NCBI GenBank assembly: GCA_964494205.1
Contig: CAZBRD010000002.1
Span: forward strand, 248,001-312,000
Direction of reading: 5' to 3'
DNA length: 64,000 nucleotides
From: JBBTCX01 sp964494205
Lineage (GTDB): Bacteria > Planctomycetota > Phycisphaerae > UBA1845
Positions 8,251 to 16,893 of the stretch are shown here, piece after piece. The number at the start of each line of letters is the position of its first letter. Within the stretch, counting starts at the first letter, position 1. Under the pieces are notes generated by a model. The model saw only the letters and a list, made by a program, of their open reading frames with translations. It had not been told where the DNA came from and did not search any database. Position numbers and translations under genes: made by a program.

Positions 8251-10383
8251 ATGAACTCAGCCGTACAGATGGATCGAGGGGGGGCAAGCGCGAGGCTGAA
8301 GCCGAAGCTCGTGTCGCGCCTGCATTCCGTCGCTGGGCGGTTGCGATGGTTTCTTATTGTCGAGGGTTCGGGGTGGATTGCGTTCTATCTTTTCTGTGCT
8401 TGCTTCGTTCAATTTCTGTTTGACTATTATTCGCACGGGGTGCGGCTGAGCATTCGGGCGGCGTTTCTTGCCCTCATTTTAGCTGGTGCGATCTGGTTGC
8501 TGGTGCGCAATCTGATTGAGCCGTTGCGCGTGCAATGCGGATTGGCTGAAGTAGCCAATCTCGTTGAGCGACGATATCCGCAGTTGCGGTCCAGTTTGAT
8601 TTCGGCCGTGCGGTTCGCATCCGGTCAATTTTCTACGGGACAGTCGCCCGTACTGATTGATTCGGTGATTGCGCAGGCCGACCGAAACGCTTCCGAGTTG
8701 TCGTTTGATAGCATTCTTGACGCGAAGCGCGCGAAGCGCGCGGGCCTCGGTCTGGTGGGAATGCTGGTTTTGTTGGGCAGCTTATTCGCTTTTTCTCCCG
8801 CGCTGCTGAGTCGATGGTTTGAGCGAAACGTGCTGTTGCAGGAGTCGCCTTGGCCGAAGCAGACGGCGTTGTTTTTGGAGCATGAGGGTGACGAGATCAT
8901 CGGGGCGCGTGGCGACGATGTGGTCATTCAGGCATACGCAGAGGGACGGCGGCCACGTGATGTGGAGATTCTCTTTCGCACGGAGAAGGGTGAGCGCGGC
9001 CGTGAATCAATGGTGACCGTCGGGCGTGATGAGGCGTCGCGTTATCGACACACGTTCAAGAACGCGCAAGAAAACCTGACGTTCTATTTGAAGGGTGGAG
9101 ACGACCAGACGCGTGAGTTTTCGTTGCGGCTGATGGATCGACCGACGATCGAATCGACGAAGGTGGAAATCGAGCCGCCGCGATACGCACGGATGGAGAC
9201 AGTTCATCTCGGCGATGGTCAACGATCGGCGCAGGTTCTTCCGGGGAGCACTGTGACGATTCACGCCAAGACAAACAAGCCAGTAGCCAAGGCGTCGCTG
9301 ATGAACGGCGAGGTGCGCGTGGTGGAAGGGCAAGTGCAAGGGGACAGTACACTCGTTGCAACGCTCAAGCCGACGGAATCGCAGACTTATCAATTTGCAC
9401 TGGTGGACGAGTTTGGGCTGGAGAACAAGCAGGTCGTAAGTTTTGCGTTTCGGATGATTCGCGACGACCCGCCGACGGTGAAGCTCAAGCTGGCAGGTGT
9501 TGGCGACATGATTACGCCGCAGGCTGTGCTGCCGATCGAAATCGAATGTGCGGATACGTATGGTCTGGCGGCTGCAACGATTGAATATCAATTGTCGCGT
9601 GACGAGGGCGAGGTCGGCAAGCTCGATCTGCCGGAGTTCAGTCCACAAAGCAAAACGTATGTGCAGCGGCTCACGTGGAAAGTTTCTGATGCTGGGGCGG
9701 TTGCGGGAGAGTCGCTCAAGGTTTTCGCGACCGCGACGGATTATGACGATGTGTCAGGGCCGAACGTCGGGCGATCGCCAGAGTTTCGACTTCGTGTGGT
9801 GACGGCGGATGAGATGTTGGCGGAGTTGGCGCGACGTGAACAGGAACACCGTGCCGACTTTGAACGGTTAGTAGATGCACAGGAGCAGGTGCGCGGTCAA
9901 TTGCTTTCGGAGTTGCGAAAGGCGACCGGCGATGTGTCGACCGATGAGCTTGCGACGGCGATTGCGCCGCTGGAGCGTCGGCAGCGCAACATTTCGGTAT
10001 CGGTCAATGTTGTGCGACAGCAGTTTGAACGGATTCTCACCGAGCGGCGGATCAACCAACTGGATACATCGGAAGAGGACGAGCGACTCGGGCAGCGAAT
10101 TGTTGAACCTTTGTCGAATCTTGCACGGCGTGACCTGATCGGGGCCGCTGATGCGATTCGGCAGTGGTCGGCGGGCGGTTCACCGGAATTGGGTCGGCGA
10201 ATCGATGCGCAGCAGGCCGCGATTGTCGCACAAATGCGCGAGATTCTTTCAAACATGCTACAATGGGAAGGGTATCAGGAAGTGGTGACGATGCTTCGAG
10301 ATATCCTACGATTGCAGAAGGATTTGGGCGACGAGACGAGGAAGAGCGCGGAAAGCCAGGGCGAGGGGTTGTTTGAAGATTAG
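8251..10383 (+). CDS. DUF4175-like membrane protein, no assigned function
   Basis: About 710 aa. Two hydrophobic segments near the N-terminus (SGWIAFYLFCACFVQFLF and a following one around FLALILAGAIWLLV) are followed by an amphipathic region and a third helix (LGLVGMLVLLGSLFAFSPALL). Then come beta-rich Ig-like domains, and a helical C-terminal part (about 520-700) rich in E, Q and R. This layout resembles the N-terminal half of DUF4175 proteins, while the coiled-coil half seems to be the next gene. A GTG at 8224 is also in frame; the ATG at 8251 has a weak GGAA upstream and is favoured only slightly. Position between vWA genes and HtrA genes points to the same envelope complex. Confidence 0.75.
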   Translation: MNSAVQMDRGGASARLKPKLVSRLHSVAGRLRWFLIVEGSGWIAFYLFCACFVQFLFDYYSHGVRLSIRAAFLALILAGAIWLLVRNLIEPLRVQCGLAEVANLVERRYPQLRSSLISAVRFASGQFSTGQSPVLIDSVIAQADRNASELSFDSILDAKRAKRAGLGLVGMLVLLGSLFAFSPALLSRWFERNVLLQESPWPKQTALFLEHEGDEIIGARGDDVVIQAYAEGRRPRDVEILFRTEKGERGRESMVTVGRDEASRYRHTFKNAQENLTFYLKGGDDQTREFSLRLMDRPTIESTKVEIEPPRYARMETVHLGDGQRSAQVLPGSTVTIHAKTNKPVAKASLMNGEVRVVEGQVQGDSTLVATLKPTESQTYQFALVDEFGLENKQVVSFAFRMIRDDPPTVKLKLAGVGDMITPQAVLPIEIECADTYGLAAATIEYQLSRDEGEVGKLDLPEFSPQSKTYVQRLTWKVSDAGAVAGESLKVFATATDYDDVSGPNVGRSPEFRLRVVTADEMLAELARREQEHRADFERLVDAQEQVRGQLLSELRKATGDVSTDELATAIAPLERRQRNISVSVNVVRQQFERILTERRINQLDTSEEDERLGQRIVEPLSNLARRDLIGAADAIRQWSAGGSPELGRRIDAQQAAIVAQMREILSNMLQWEGYQEVVTMLRDILRLQKDLGDETRKSAESQGEGLFED

Positions 10384-10474
10384 GGCTGCCCTCGTCGATA
10401 CAACAGATGGAATAGTCGCGACCAATCGCTCGATAGTTGGCAAGGGGTTTGTGATAGCGCCGAGGTGACGTTGG

Positions 10475-12391
10475 ATGGCACTCAGGATGAGATATTTCTG
10501 CAGAGTTGCTATTGCGTTGTTGATTGCCTTTGCGCCTATCGGCGGATCAACAATATTTGCGCAACAGGGCGATGCTATTGAACAGCCATCGAACGCGGCT
10601 GACCCGTTGGCGCTGAAACAGGAGATGATTCGCGATCGCTTCAAACGATTTGAGGATCGCATCTATCGACTTCGCGAGCAGTTGTCGGATACCGAGCCCG
10701 CAAACGCGGCGCGGTTGGAGCGCGTGCTGGAGCAGGCCGGCGAAACTGGTGTTGCGGATCAGTTGGACAAGCTGATCGAGTTGCTCAACGACCCCTCGCG
10801 CGTTTCGATGGCTGCCGATGCCCAGGCGAAGTGGTTGGCGGATGCCGATCGGCTGCTCAATATTCTTCTGGAGCAGGATAGCGACAACAAGGAACGCAAA
10901 GAGGAAATCGAGCGCCTGAAAGAATACCAGGAGAAGCTCAACAAGATTCTAGAGCAGGAGCGGGCGCTTCGACAGGAAGCGGCTGACGCGATCACAGCCA
11001 AACGCCTGGGGATGCAGCTCGATCAGGCCATTAAGCGGCTTGATGCACTCATTGAAAAACAGGGGCAGATTTCCAAGGCGACGGAGAATCGCGAAGGTGA
11101 CCCCAGCGAGTTGAGCGATCCGCAGGCGCAAACGGGCGATGAGGCCGCGAGGTTGGCTGAGAGCCTTGAAGCGTTGTCGAAGGAACCGCCAGCTGATTCG
11201 CCGCAATCAGAAGCGATGCAAAAGGCGAGTGAGCAGGCGGGCGAAGCTGCGAAGGATGTGAAGGCTGGTAGTCAGTCGATGTCGCAGGCGGCGCAACAGC
11301 TTGGCGGAGGGCAGAAGCCGTCTGCACAGAAAGAGCAGGCAGACGCGACTGAGGCGCTCAAGAAAGCGAAAGAAAAACTTGAGCAGGCGAAGCGTGAACT
11401 CGAACAAAAGTCGGGAACCAAGAACCAGGCTGAGAATCAAAAGCAAAACTCCGATGCGGCGAAGAAGCTCTCGGACCAGATGAAAGAGGAGTCTGAAGGG
11501 GAGGGCGGCGAACAAGGAGATCCGCAGGGAGAAGGTCAAGGCGAAAAGAAATCAGGCGGGAAGTCGGGCAAATCGACACCCGGATTGCAGAACCTCGACA
11601 AGGCGCAGCAGGAGATGGACGGCGCCTCGGAGTCGTTGGAAAAGGGTGATCCCGAAGGTGCCACGCCCAAGCAGGATGCAGCCATTCGCGAACTGGAGCA
11701 GGCTCAGCGAGAGTTGGAGAATGCGTTGCAGCAGTTGCGACAAGAGGAGCGGGCTGAGATGCTGCGCGATCTTGAAGCGCGGTTTCGCGAGATGCTCGAC
11801 AAGCAGCGGCTGATCAACGATTCGACGATAAAACTGGATCAAATCGGCAAGGCGCAATTCGGTCGCGCTCAGCAACTTGAATTGGCAGACCTAGCCACCC
11901 AGCAGCGCGAGCTAGCGGGGCAGGCTGAAACTTGCGGACATATCCTGGACGAAGAGGGGACAACTATTGTCTTCCCACGGGTGGTGACGCAGATTGCGGA
12001 GGACATGAGGTTCGTGGGTGATCGTCTGGCTGAGTTTGAGGTCGGTGAACTTACGCAGACGGTGGAGGCCGAGATCGTCGATGCATTAGAACAACTTCTA
12101 GAAGCCGTGAAGAAAATGCAGGAAGAGAACAAGGCTGGCGGTGGCGGACAGCAAAAGAGCGGTGGAGGCAATAAGGAGAATCAGAAGCTGCTGCCGACTT
12201 CGGCGGAATACAAGCTGCTGAAATCCTCGCAAGTGAGAGTTAATACGCGCACGACGACGATCGAAAAAACGCGATCGGAAAAGAGTGAGGCAGCGGAGTC
12301 GATCGCGAAGGCGCTGAAAGCGGTTGCCACGAGACAGAAAGAGTGCCACGACATAGCACTTCAGATGCGTGATCGGGAGCGGACGCCGTGA
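10475..12391 (+). CDS. Secreted coiled-coil protein, Q/E/K-rich
   Basis: A 638-aa protein with a clear signal peptide (RYFCRVAIALLIAFAPIGG, cleavage near IFAQQ). Nearly all the rest is predicted helical coiled coil, with heptad-like runs such as EALKKAKEKLEQAKRELEQK and ELEQAQRELENALQQLRQEE. A low-complexity linker (about 330-370) is rich in G, E, Q and K. No catalytic motif is visible. It probably acts as a scaffold in the periplasm. The composition resembles the C-terminal half of DUF4175 proteins, which suggests that this gene and the previous one together correspond to a protein that is single elsewhere (inference). Its stop overlaps a possible GTG start of the next frame. Confidence 0.8.
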   Translation: MALRMRYFCRVAIALLIAFAPIGGSTIFAQQGDAIEQPSNAADPLALKQEMIRDRFKRFEDRIYRLREQLSDTEPANAARLERVLEQAGETGVADQLDKLIELLNDPSRVSMAADAQAKWLADADRLLNILLEQDSDNKERKEEIERLKEYQEKLNKILEQERALRQEAADAITAKRLGMQLDQAIKRLDALIEKQGQISKATENREGDPSELSDPQAQTGDEAARLAESLEALSKEPPADSPQSEAMQKASEQAGEAAKDVKAGSQSMSQAAQQLGGGQKPSAQKEQADATEALKKAKEKLEQAKRELEQKSGTKNQAENQKQNSDAAKKLSDQMKEESEGEGGEQGDPQGEGQGEKKSGGKSGKSTPGLQNLDKAQQEMDGASESLEKGDPEGATPKQDAAIRELEQAQRELENALQQLRQEERAEMLRDLEARFREMLDKQRLINDSTIKLDQIGKAQFGRAQQLELADLATQQRELAGQAETCGHILDEEGTTIVFPRVVTQIAEDMRFVGDRLAEFEVGELTQTVEAEIVDALEQLLEAVKKMQEENKAGGGGQQKSGGGNKENQKLLPTSAEYKLLKSSQVRVNTRTTTIEKTRSEKSEAAESIAKALKAVATRQKECHDIALQMRDRERTP

Positions 12392-12398
12392 CGGGACA

Positions 12399-12427
12399 GG
12401 CCATAGGCATTAAGGCACTAGGCAATA
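12399..12427. repeat. Four GGCAATA-type heptamers
   Basis: Units GGCCATA, GGCATTA, GGCACTA and GGCAATA lie almost head to tail (one extra A at 12413), matching the array at 3171-3205. An open reading frame crosses it from a GTG at 12388, but translation of the repeat (GQAIGIKALGNRA) is not signal-peptide-like, so the array is best read as intergenic. Confidence 0.75.
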
Positions 12428-12489
12428 GGGCGCGCCGGTTTGTTGGTGGTGCTGCTGCTCTTGGTTGCGCCAAGACCAATGAGCGATCT

Positions 12490-13557
12490 GTGTCGAAGTT
12501 AGTTTTTGCGAGTTATTTCCGCTGCATTTTGCTCATTTCATTAGTAAGTACCGGCGCATTTGGCCAGACGCCGGTCGATCGCTTCATGGGTTCACTGGAG
12601 ACGCGGGCGGAATTGAACTCCGAGCAGCGGAGTTTGATTCAGTCGACGTGGCAGAAATGCGACGGGTGTGATCCGTCCGAGTTCTTGACGCAGGGGCTGA
12701 CCTTGCTTTCTCCGCGATTTCGCGAGGGACTGGATGCCTACGAGGCGGAAGATTATTCGAAGGCGGCTGGTGCGTTTCATGAACTAATTGGGAATGAGGA
12801 CGCATTTCTTTCGACGAACGCGGCGGCCTATGAGATCAAGTCGCTTGTAGCGGCTGAACGGTTTGCCGAGGCGGGTGCGCTCCTTGGGTCCATTCCGTCC
12901 ACCTTGCGAAGCGGTCCTGCCTTTGAGGGGGCTGCGTTGAAGAACGTGGACGTTCCAGCCAATTCGTATTTTGCGGCGGAAGTTGAGTTTCTTCGCGGTG
13001 TGGTTTCTCTGGCGGATTTGCGGTACGTCGAGGCTGCCAAGACGCTGGCGGGATTCCTAAAGGAGTATCCGGACGCGTCGCCGCGATTGACGGTGGCTGC
13101 ACAGCAGATTGTGACCGAGCTTTCGCATCGCGAGGCCGAGAGCATCGGCGAAGTTGTTGATCTGATGAACTATTCTCGGCGACGATTGACTCAGGGTGAG
13201 TCGGACGAGGCCTTGCATACGCGTCAGCAACGTATCATTGATCTGCTGGATAAGCTTATCGAGGATGCGCAGCAGAAGGAGCAGAATCAATCGAACTCCG
13301 AGGGCGGCAGTCAGGGTGGGTCGGGCAATCAGGGGGGGCAATCACCAAGCAACCCGATGCAAGAGTCGACGCTTCCCGGCGGTCAGGCGCGCGAGGGTGC
13401 GCTGCGTGAGGCGCGTCGGGCGTCTCCCGGCGAGGCATGGGGTGCGATGCCGCCGGCTGAACGCGAACGCGTGCTACAGGCCTTGCGCGAGACGTTCCCC
13501 GCGCGATATCGCCAGCTTGTTGAGCAATATTACGAAGAGATGGCCAAGAAACCGTGA
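12490..13557 (+). CDS. Secreted TPR-like protein, function unknown
   Basis: About 355 aa from the GTG at 12490, where the product starts with a good signal peptide (KLVFASYFRCILLISLVSTG, cleavage near GAFG/QTP). A longer frame begins with GTG at 12388 but runs through a heptamer repeat, so it is less likely. The body is helical with TPR-like hairpins (YEAEDYSKAAGAFHELI, LRYVEAAKTLAGFLKEYPD), then a low-complexity G/Q/S/N linker (SEGGSQGGSGNQGGQ) and a conserved-looking C-terminal helix (AERERVLQALRETFPARYRQLVEQYY). That last segment, with 'FPxxYRxLVEQYY', is typical of planctomycete proteins next to MoxR clusters. The following gene starts in the GTGA overlap. Confidence 0.72.
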   Translation: MSKLVFASYFRCILLISLVSTGAFGQTPVDRFMGSLETRAELNSEQRSLIQSTWQKCDGCDPSEFLTQGLTLLSPRFREGLDAYEAEDYSKAAGAFHELIGNEDAFLSTNAAAYEIKSLVAAERFAEAGALLGSIPSTLRSGPAFEGAALKNVDVPANSYFAAEVEFLRGVVSLADLRYVEAAKTLAGFLKEYPDASPRLTVAAQQIVTELSHREAESIGEVVDLMNYSRRRLTQGESDEALHTRQQRIIDLLDKLIEDAQQKEQNQSNSEGGSQGGSGNQGGQSPSNPMQESTLPGGQAREGALREARRASPGEAWGAMPPAERERVLQALRETFPARYRQLVEQYYEEMAKKP

Positions 13558-14888
13558 GAGACAAGCGTTTGTCTGCTTTCTCACGTTTGATCAGACGCTT
13601 CATGAATTTCATACCGATCTCATTTCGTCTCTGCCTGTTTTTCGTTTTGGCCGTCGGGTTCGCGACGAGTATGCCCGCGTCGGCGACTTCGGTGCGCGTG
13701 ACGCAGGTTGACGGCAAGGCCGAGGATTTCACGTGGGGCGGACTGAGCGCGGATGGTGCAGTCCAACTGCAGCCGCGAGCGGGTGGATCGGCGAGGACGA
13801 TTTCGCTGGACGCTGTGATGGCGATTGACTTCGAGAATGAGGTGCAAGAGTCGCCGGGGAAGGTCGTCTTCTATCTCGCCGATGGGGGAACACTGAAGGG
13901 CGAACTGACGTCGGGGTCGAGCGATTCTGTTTCGGCTGAGACTGTCTTGGCGGCGCAGACCAAGCTGCCGTTCGATCGATTGGCGGCCATCCAATTGACA
14001 GCGCGGAGTAAGTTTGAGTTTGCGGGCGAGTTGTTTCAGGAGGCGTTGGCTGCACGCCTTCCCGGACAGGACATATTGGTAACGAAAAGCGTAGAGGATG
14101 CGAAGTCGCTCCGTGGGCGCGTGGAGAGTTTGGGGGCGACGGACGGGGACGCGGGCGAATCGGGAGGTGCGCTGAAGGGTGTGTTCAACATCGGTGGGCG
14201 ATCACGCACATTCGCGCTGCCGAAGTTGTATGGGATCGTTTTTGCGGCGGGTGCTGCGGCGCTGCCGGCGTATGGCGCCACAGTTTCGCTGGTCGATGGT
14301 TCGAAGTTTCGGGGATGGGTCGAAAGTGGTGATGAGTCGCATGTGCAATGCAAAACTTCGTTTGGTTCAGTGATCGATGTTCCGGTCGTGTTGATTCAGC
14401 GGCTTGAGATTCATAGCGATCGAGTCACCTGGCTCAGCGACTTGACGCCGGTGAATGAGACTGGCGCGGGAATGCTGTCAAAGCCATGGCCGTCGCAGCG
14501 GGATCGAAGTGTGGCTAGTCGGCCGCTGACGATGGACGGCAAAGTGTTCCCCAAGGGGATCGGTGTACGCGCGAAGAGCGAACTGAGCTACGACATCGGC
14601 GGGACTTATGCGTGTTTTGCGGCCACGGTAGGGATTGATGATTACGTGCGGCCTCGCGGAAACGTGACGTTCAGTGTGCTGGGAGATGAGAAAGTGCTTC
14701 TGGATAATGTCGCCGTTGGCGGTCGGGATGCGGGGCAGGACGTGGCCGTCGATGTTTCGGGCGTCAAGAAGCTGACACTGCGCGTTGATTACGGCGAAGA
14801 CCTCGATCTATCCGACCATGCCGACTGGTGCGGGGCGCGATTGCTGAAGAAGAACCCGGATGGGAGCCACCCGTGCGCGAAACCGTGA
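13554..14888 (+). CDS. Secreted NPCBM/NEW2-domain protein
   Basis: A 444-aa exported protein. The signal peptide is clear (LCLFFVLAVGFATSMPASA); a start at the ATG at 13602 would give a more compact one than the GTG at 13554. The middle part has repeated beta segments such as LADGGTLKGELTSG and LVDGSKFRGWVESG. The C-terminal domain (about 300-435) matches NPCBM, a galactose-binding-like carbohydrate-associated module, with KGIGVRAKSELSYDIGG and FSVLGDEKVLLDN. It probably binds sugar polymers or glycoproteins outside the cytoplasm. It overlaps the previous gene by 4 bp, so co-translation is likely. Confidence 0.82.
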   Translation: MRDKRLSAFSRLIRRFMNFIPISFRLCLFFVLAVGFATSMPASATSVRVTQVDGKAEDFTWGGLSADGAVQLQPRAGGSARTISLDAVMAIDFENEVQESPGKVVFYLADGGTLKGELTSGSSDSVSAETVLAAQTKLPFDRLAAIQLTARSKFEFAGELFQEALAARLPGQDILVTKSVEDAKSLRGRVESLGATDGDAGESGGALKGVFNIGGRSRTFALPKLYGIVFAAGAAALPAYGATVSLVDGSKFRGWVESGDESHVQCKTSFGSVIDVPVVLIQRLEIHSDRVTWLSDLTPVNETGAGMLSKPWPSQRDRSVASRPLTMDGKVFPKGIGVRAKSELSYDIGGTYACFAATVGIDDYVRPRGNVTFSVLGDEKVLLDNVAVGGRDAGQDVAVDVSGVKKLTLRVDYGEDLDLSDHADWCGARLLKKNPDGSHPCAKP

Positions 14889-14937
14889 TTGGAGACGATT
14901 GCGAGCGATCTTTTTGAAGGCGTTGCACATCATTGTT

Positions 14938-14965
14938 AGATTTGAGATTTGAGATCTCAGATGAT
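14938..14965. repeat. Heptamer array of AGATTTG type
   Basis: AGATTTG, AGATTTG, AGATCTC and AGATGAT follow one another between the NPCBM and HtrA genes. It is a third heptamer sequence, again with period 7. A possible upstream start of the HtrA frame at 14933 would translate it, which is one reason to place the start later. Confidence 0.75.
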
Positions 14966-14986
14966 GCCAGTGCAAAGTTTCAACGA

Positions 14987-16786
14987 ATGAACGATCAATT
15001 CAAGTACTATTCAGCCACGGCCAAGCTGCGGCTTGACCGTGCCACCCAATTCGATTTCCTGAAATTGATTGCCTTCTCGCTGATGATTTTCTATGCAGGT
15101 GGTCAGTCGGTGTTGGCTGCGGATGACCTGCTTTCAAAGGCGGAGGCTGCCCGCATTGACTTGATCAAGCGCGTGTCACCGGCGGTCGTTTGCGTTTTCG
15201 ATGAGAGTCAGCGCGGGGGCGGTTCGGGAGTGATCATTGATCCTGCCGGGTATGGGCTGACGAATTTTCACGTCGTCGCGGGCATGATGGAAAAGCGTCG
15301 CGGGTACGGCGGGTTGAGCGATGGCAAGTTGTATGAGTTGTCGGTGCTTGGTGTTGACCCAACGGGCGACGTGGCGATGTTCAAATTGCAGCGCGACGAG
15401 CCGTTCGCGTTCGCAAAGTTGGGTGATTCCGATGCCGTGCGCGTGGGTGATTCGGCCATCGCGATGGGGAACCCATTCGTTCTCAGTGAGGATTATACGC
15501 CTTCGGTGACGCTGGGGATTGTGACGGGTGTGCATCGTTATCAATGGGGTGAGGGGAGCGATCTCGTCTATTCCGATTGCATTCAGGTTGACACTTCGAT
15601 TAACCCGGGCAATTCAGGCGGGCCGCTCTTTAATCTCAGCGGCGAAGTCATCGGGATCAACGGTCGCATTTCGGTGAATACGCGTGGGCGTTTCAACGTT
15701 GGGTTCGGATATGCCATCGGAATGAATCAGATTAAGCGGTTCATTCCAGGTTTGCGTGCGGGATTGTTGACCAACCACGGAACACTACAGGCGACTGTGG
15801 AGCGAACGCCGGAAGGCCTGGTGTTTGGCACAGTGCGACCCGGTGCGTCGGCGGACAAGTCGGGGGTGCGAACGGGCGATGTGCTGATTGCGTTGGACGG
15901 GAAAAAGATTGAAACGCCGAATGAGTTCGCGAGCCAGTTGGGAACTTATCCGGCGGACTGGTCGCTACCACTCCGCGTGCAGCGAGAGGGCAAGGAGTTT
16001 GAGTTCGTTGCAAGGCTCGACTCGATCGCGGTGAAATTGGAGAAGAAGTTCACGGCTGATCCTGCCTTGGCGCAGGAAGCGTTGAAACATGTGCTGGGGC
16101 GTTTTCAACGCGGAGTGTTTACGGAGAAGACATCTAATCGACCGACGCAGTGGAAATGGTCTGTTACTAGAAAGTTGATCAAAGGTGTCGCAGCGATCAC
16201 AGACTGGACGAGACTTTATGAATGCACTTTGCAGGGCGATGGACCCATTGTGCAGATTGAGCGGATGAGTGACGGAAAAGTTGAAGTAAAGATTGAGTAC
16301 TCGGACAAAGTCGCTAAGGAAGTGACAGAGGGGCTCACGAATGAGGGGCTAGCGTTTCATGTTTCGGCCGATCGCGCGATGGTGCTACATGCAATCTATG
16401 TCTTGCACCGTTGGATGCTCGCTCCAGTTGACTCACTGCCGAGCGATTTGTTTTCTCATGGTGGCGGTCAAATGTGGTACACGGGTGCGGTCACAGAGGC
16501 GGGCAAAAACGACGGAGCGGAGAGCGGCCATCCCCAAGGCGGTCGGGTTGTTGAAGTTATCAAGTGCCCATTGGCGGACTTCGCGGAAGGGAGATTCTGC
16601 TTCGACGTCGAAACCGGTCGGCTTATTGGCATAGAAGTAATTGATAAGCCGATGGCAGAAACCACCCGCATCGACATAGGGAAATACCAGGATATTGGTG
16701 GCTTGGTTTGGCCAACGGAGATCATGATCCGAGAACGCAACCATGTGACGCGCGAGACATGGAGCGGGTGGGAGCTGAAGCCGTGA
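14987..16786 (+). CDS. HtrA/DegP-type serine protease with PDZ domain (catalytic triad intact)
   Basis: About 599 aa. A hydrophobic segment (FLKLIAFSLMIFYAGGQSVLA) ends in a signal-peptidase-like site. The trypsin-like domain has His in LTNFHVVAG (about 95), Asp in DPTGDVAMF (128) and Ser in NPGNSGGPLFN (210). A PDZ domain follows (GLVFGTVRPGASADKSGVRTGDVLIALDGKKI), then about 250 residues of unrecognised C-terminal sequence that the next two proteins lack. The start is uncertain: the 5' coding region contains a 26-bp REP-like palindrome (15016-15041) that is translated as part of an unusually long basic leader. Likely role: quality-control or regulatory proteolysis outside the cytoplasm. Confidence 0.88.
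   Translation: MNDQFKYYSATAKLRLDRATQFDFLKLIAFSLMIFYAGGQSVLAADDLLSKAEAARIDLIKRVSPAVVCVFDESQRGGGSGVIIDPAGYGLTNFHVVAGMMEKRRGYGGLSDGKLYELSVLGVDPTGDVAMFKLQRDEPFAFAKLGDSDAVRVGDSAIAMGNPFVLSEDYTPSVTLGIVTGVHRYQWGEGSDLVYSDCIQVDTSINPGNSGGPLFNLSGEVIGINGRISVNTRGRFNVGFGYAIGMNQIKRFIPGLRAGLLTNHGTLQATVERTPEGLVFGTVRPGASADKSGVRTGDVLIALDGKKIETPNEFASQLGTYPADWSLPLRVQREGKEFEFVARLDSIAVKLEKKFTADPALAQEALKHVLGRFQRGVFTEKTSNRPTQWKWSVTRKLIKGVAAITDWTRLYECTLQGDGPIVQIERMSDGKVEVKIEYSDKVAKEVTEGLTNEGLAFHVSADRAMVLHAIYVLHRWMLAPVDSLPSDLFSHGGGQMWYTGAVTEAGKNDGAESGHPQGGRVVEVIKCPLADFAEGRFCFDVETGRLIGIEVIDKPMAETTRIDIGKYQDIGGLVWPTEIMIRERNHVTRETWSGWELKP
15016..15041. repeat. REP-like palindrome, copy 1, inside the HtrA leader
   Basis: CACGGCCAAGC and GCTTGACCGTG form 11-bp arms with one mismatch around TGCG. 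The following GCCACCCAA is also shared with the second copy at 22911-22936, giving about 34 bp of near identity. In this copy the repeat lies in the protein-coding leader. Confidence 0.85.
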
Positions 16787-16796
16787 AGCGATTCGG

Positions 16797-16850
16797 TGGA
16801 ACCACCAAGCCACAAAGACACCAAGAAGAAGGAAGTTTTTCTTGGCGCTT
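16797..16850. repeat. ACCACCAAG...CCAAGAA-type intergenic repeat
   Basis: The stretch ACCACCAAGCCACAAAGACA and following ACCAAGAAGAAG...TTCTTGG contains a CCAAGAA/TTCTTGG inverted pair (16821-16845). Sequences of this 'CACAAAGACACCAAG' type are familiar as dispersed intergenic repeats in many bacterial phyla. It fills the gap between HtrA 1 and HtrA 2. Confidence 0.65.
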
Positions 16851-16893
16851 GTTACGCGTTTTCGGTCTGAGCTCGTTCAACCGCAAGGGTTTC

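Noticed and set aside
14933..14986. Longer N-terminus of the HtrA protease starting at 14933
   Set aside because: It would translate the AGATTTG heptamer array; the later ATG at 14987 avoids this.
16708..16893. Longer N-terminus of the second HtrA-like protein
   Set aside because: It overlaps the end of the first HtrA gene and an intergenic repeat, and the ATG at 16894 starts a normal signal peptide.
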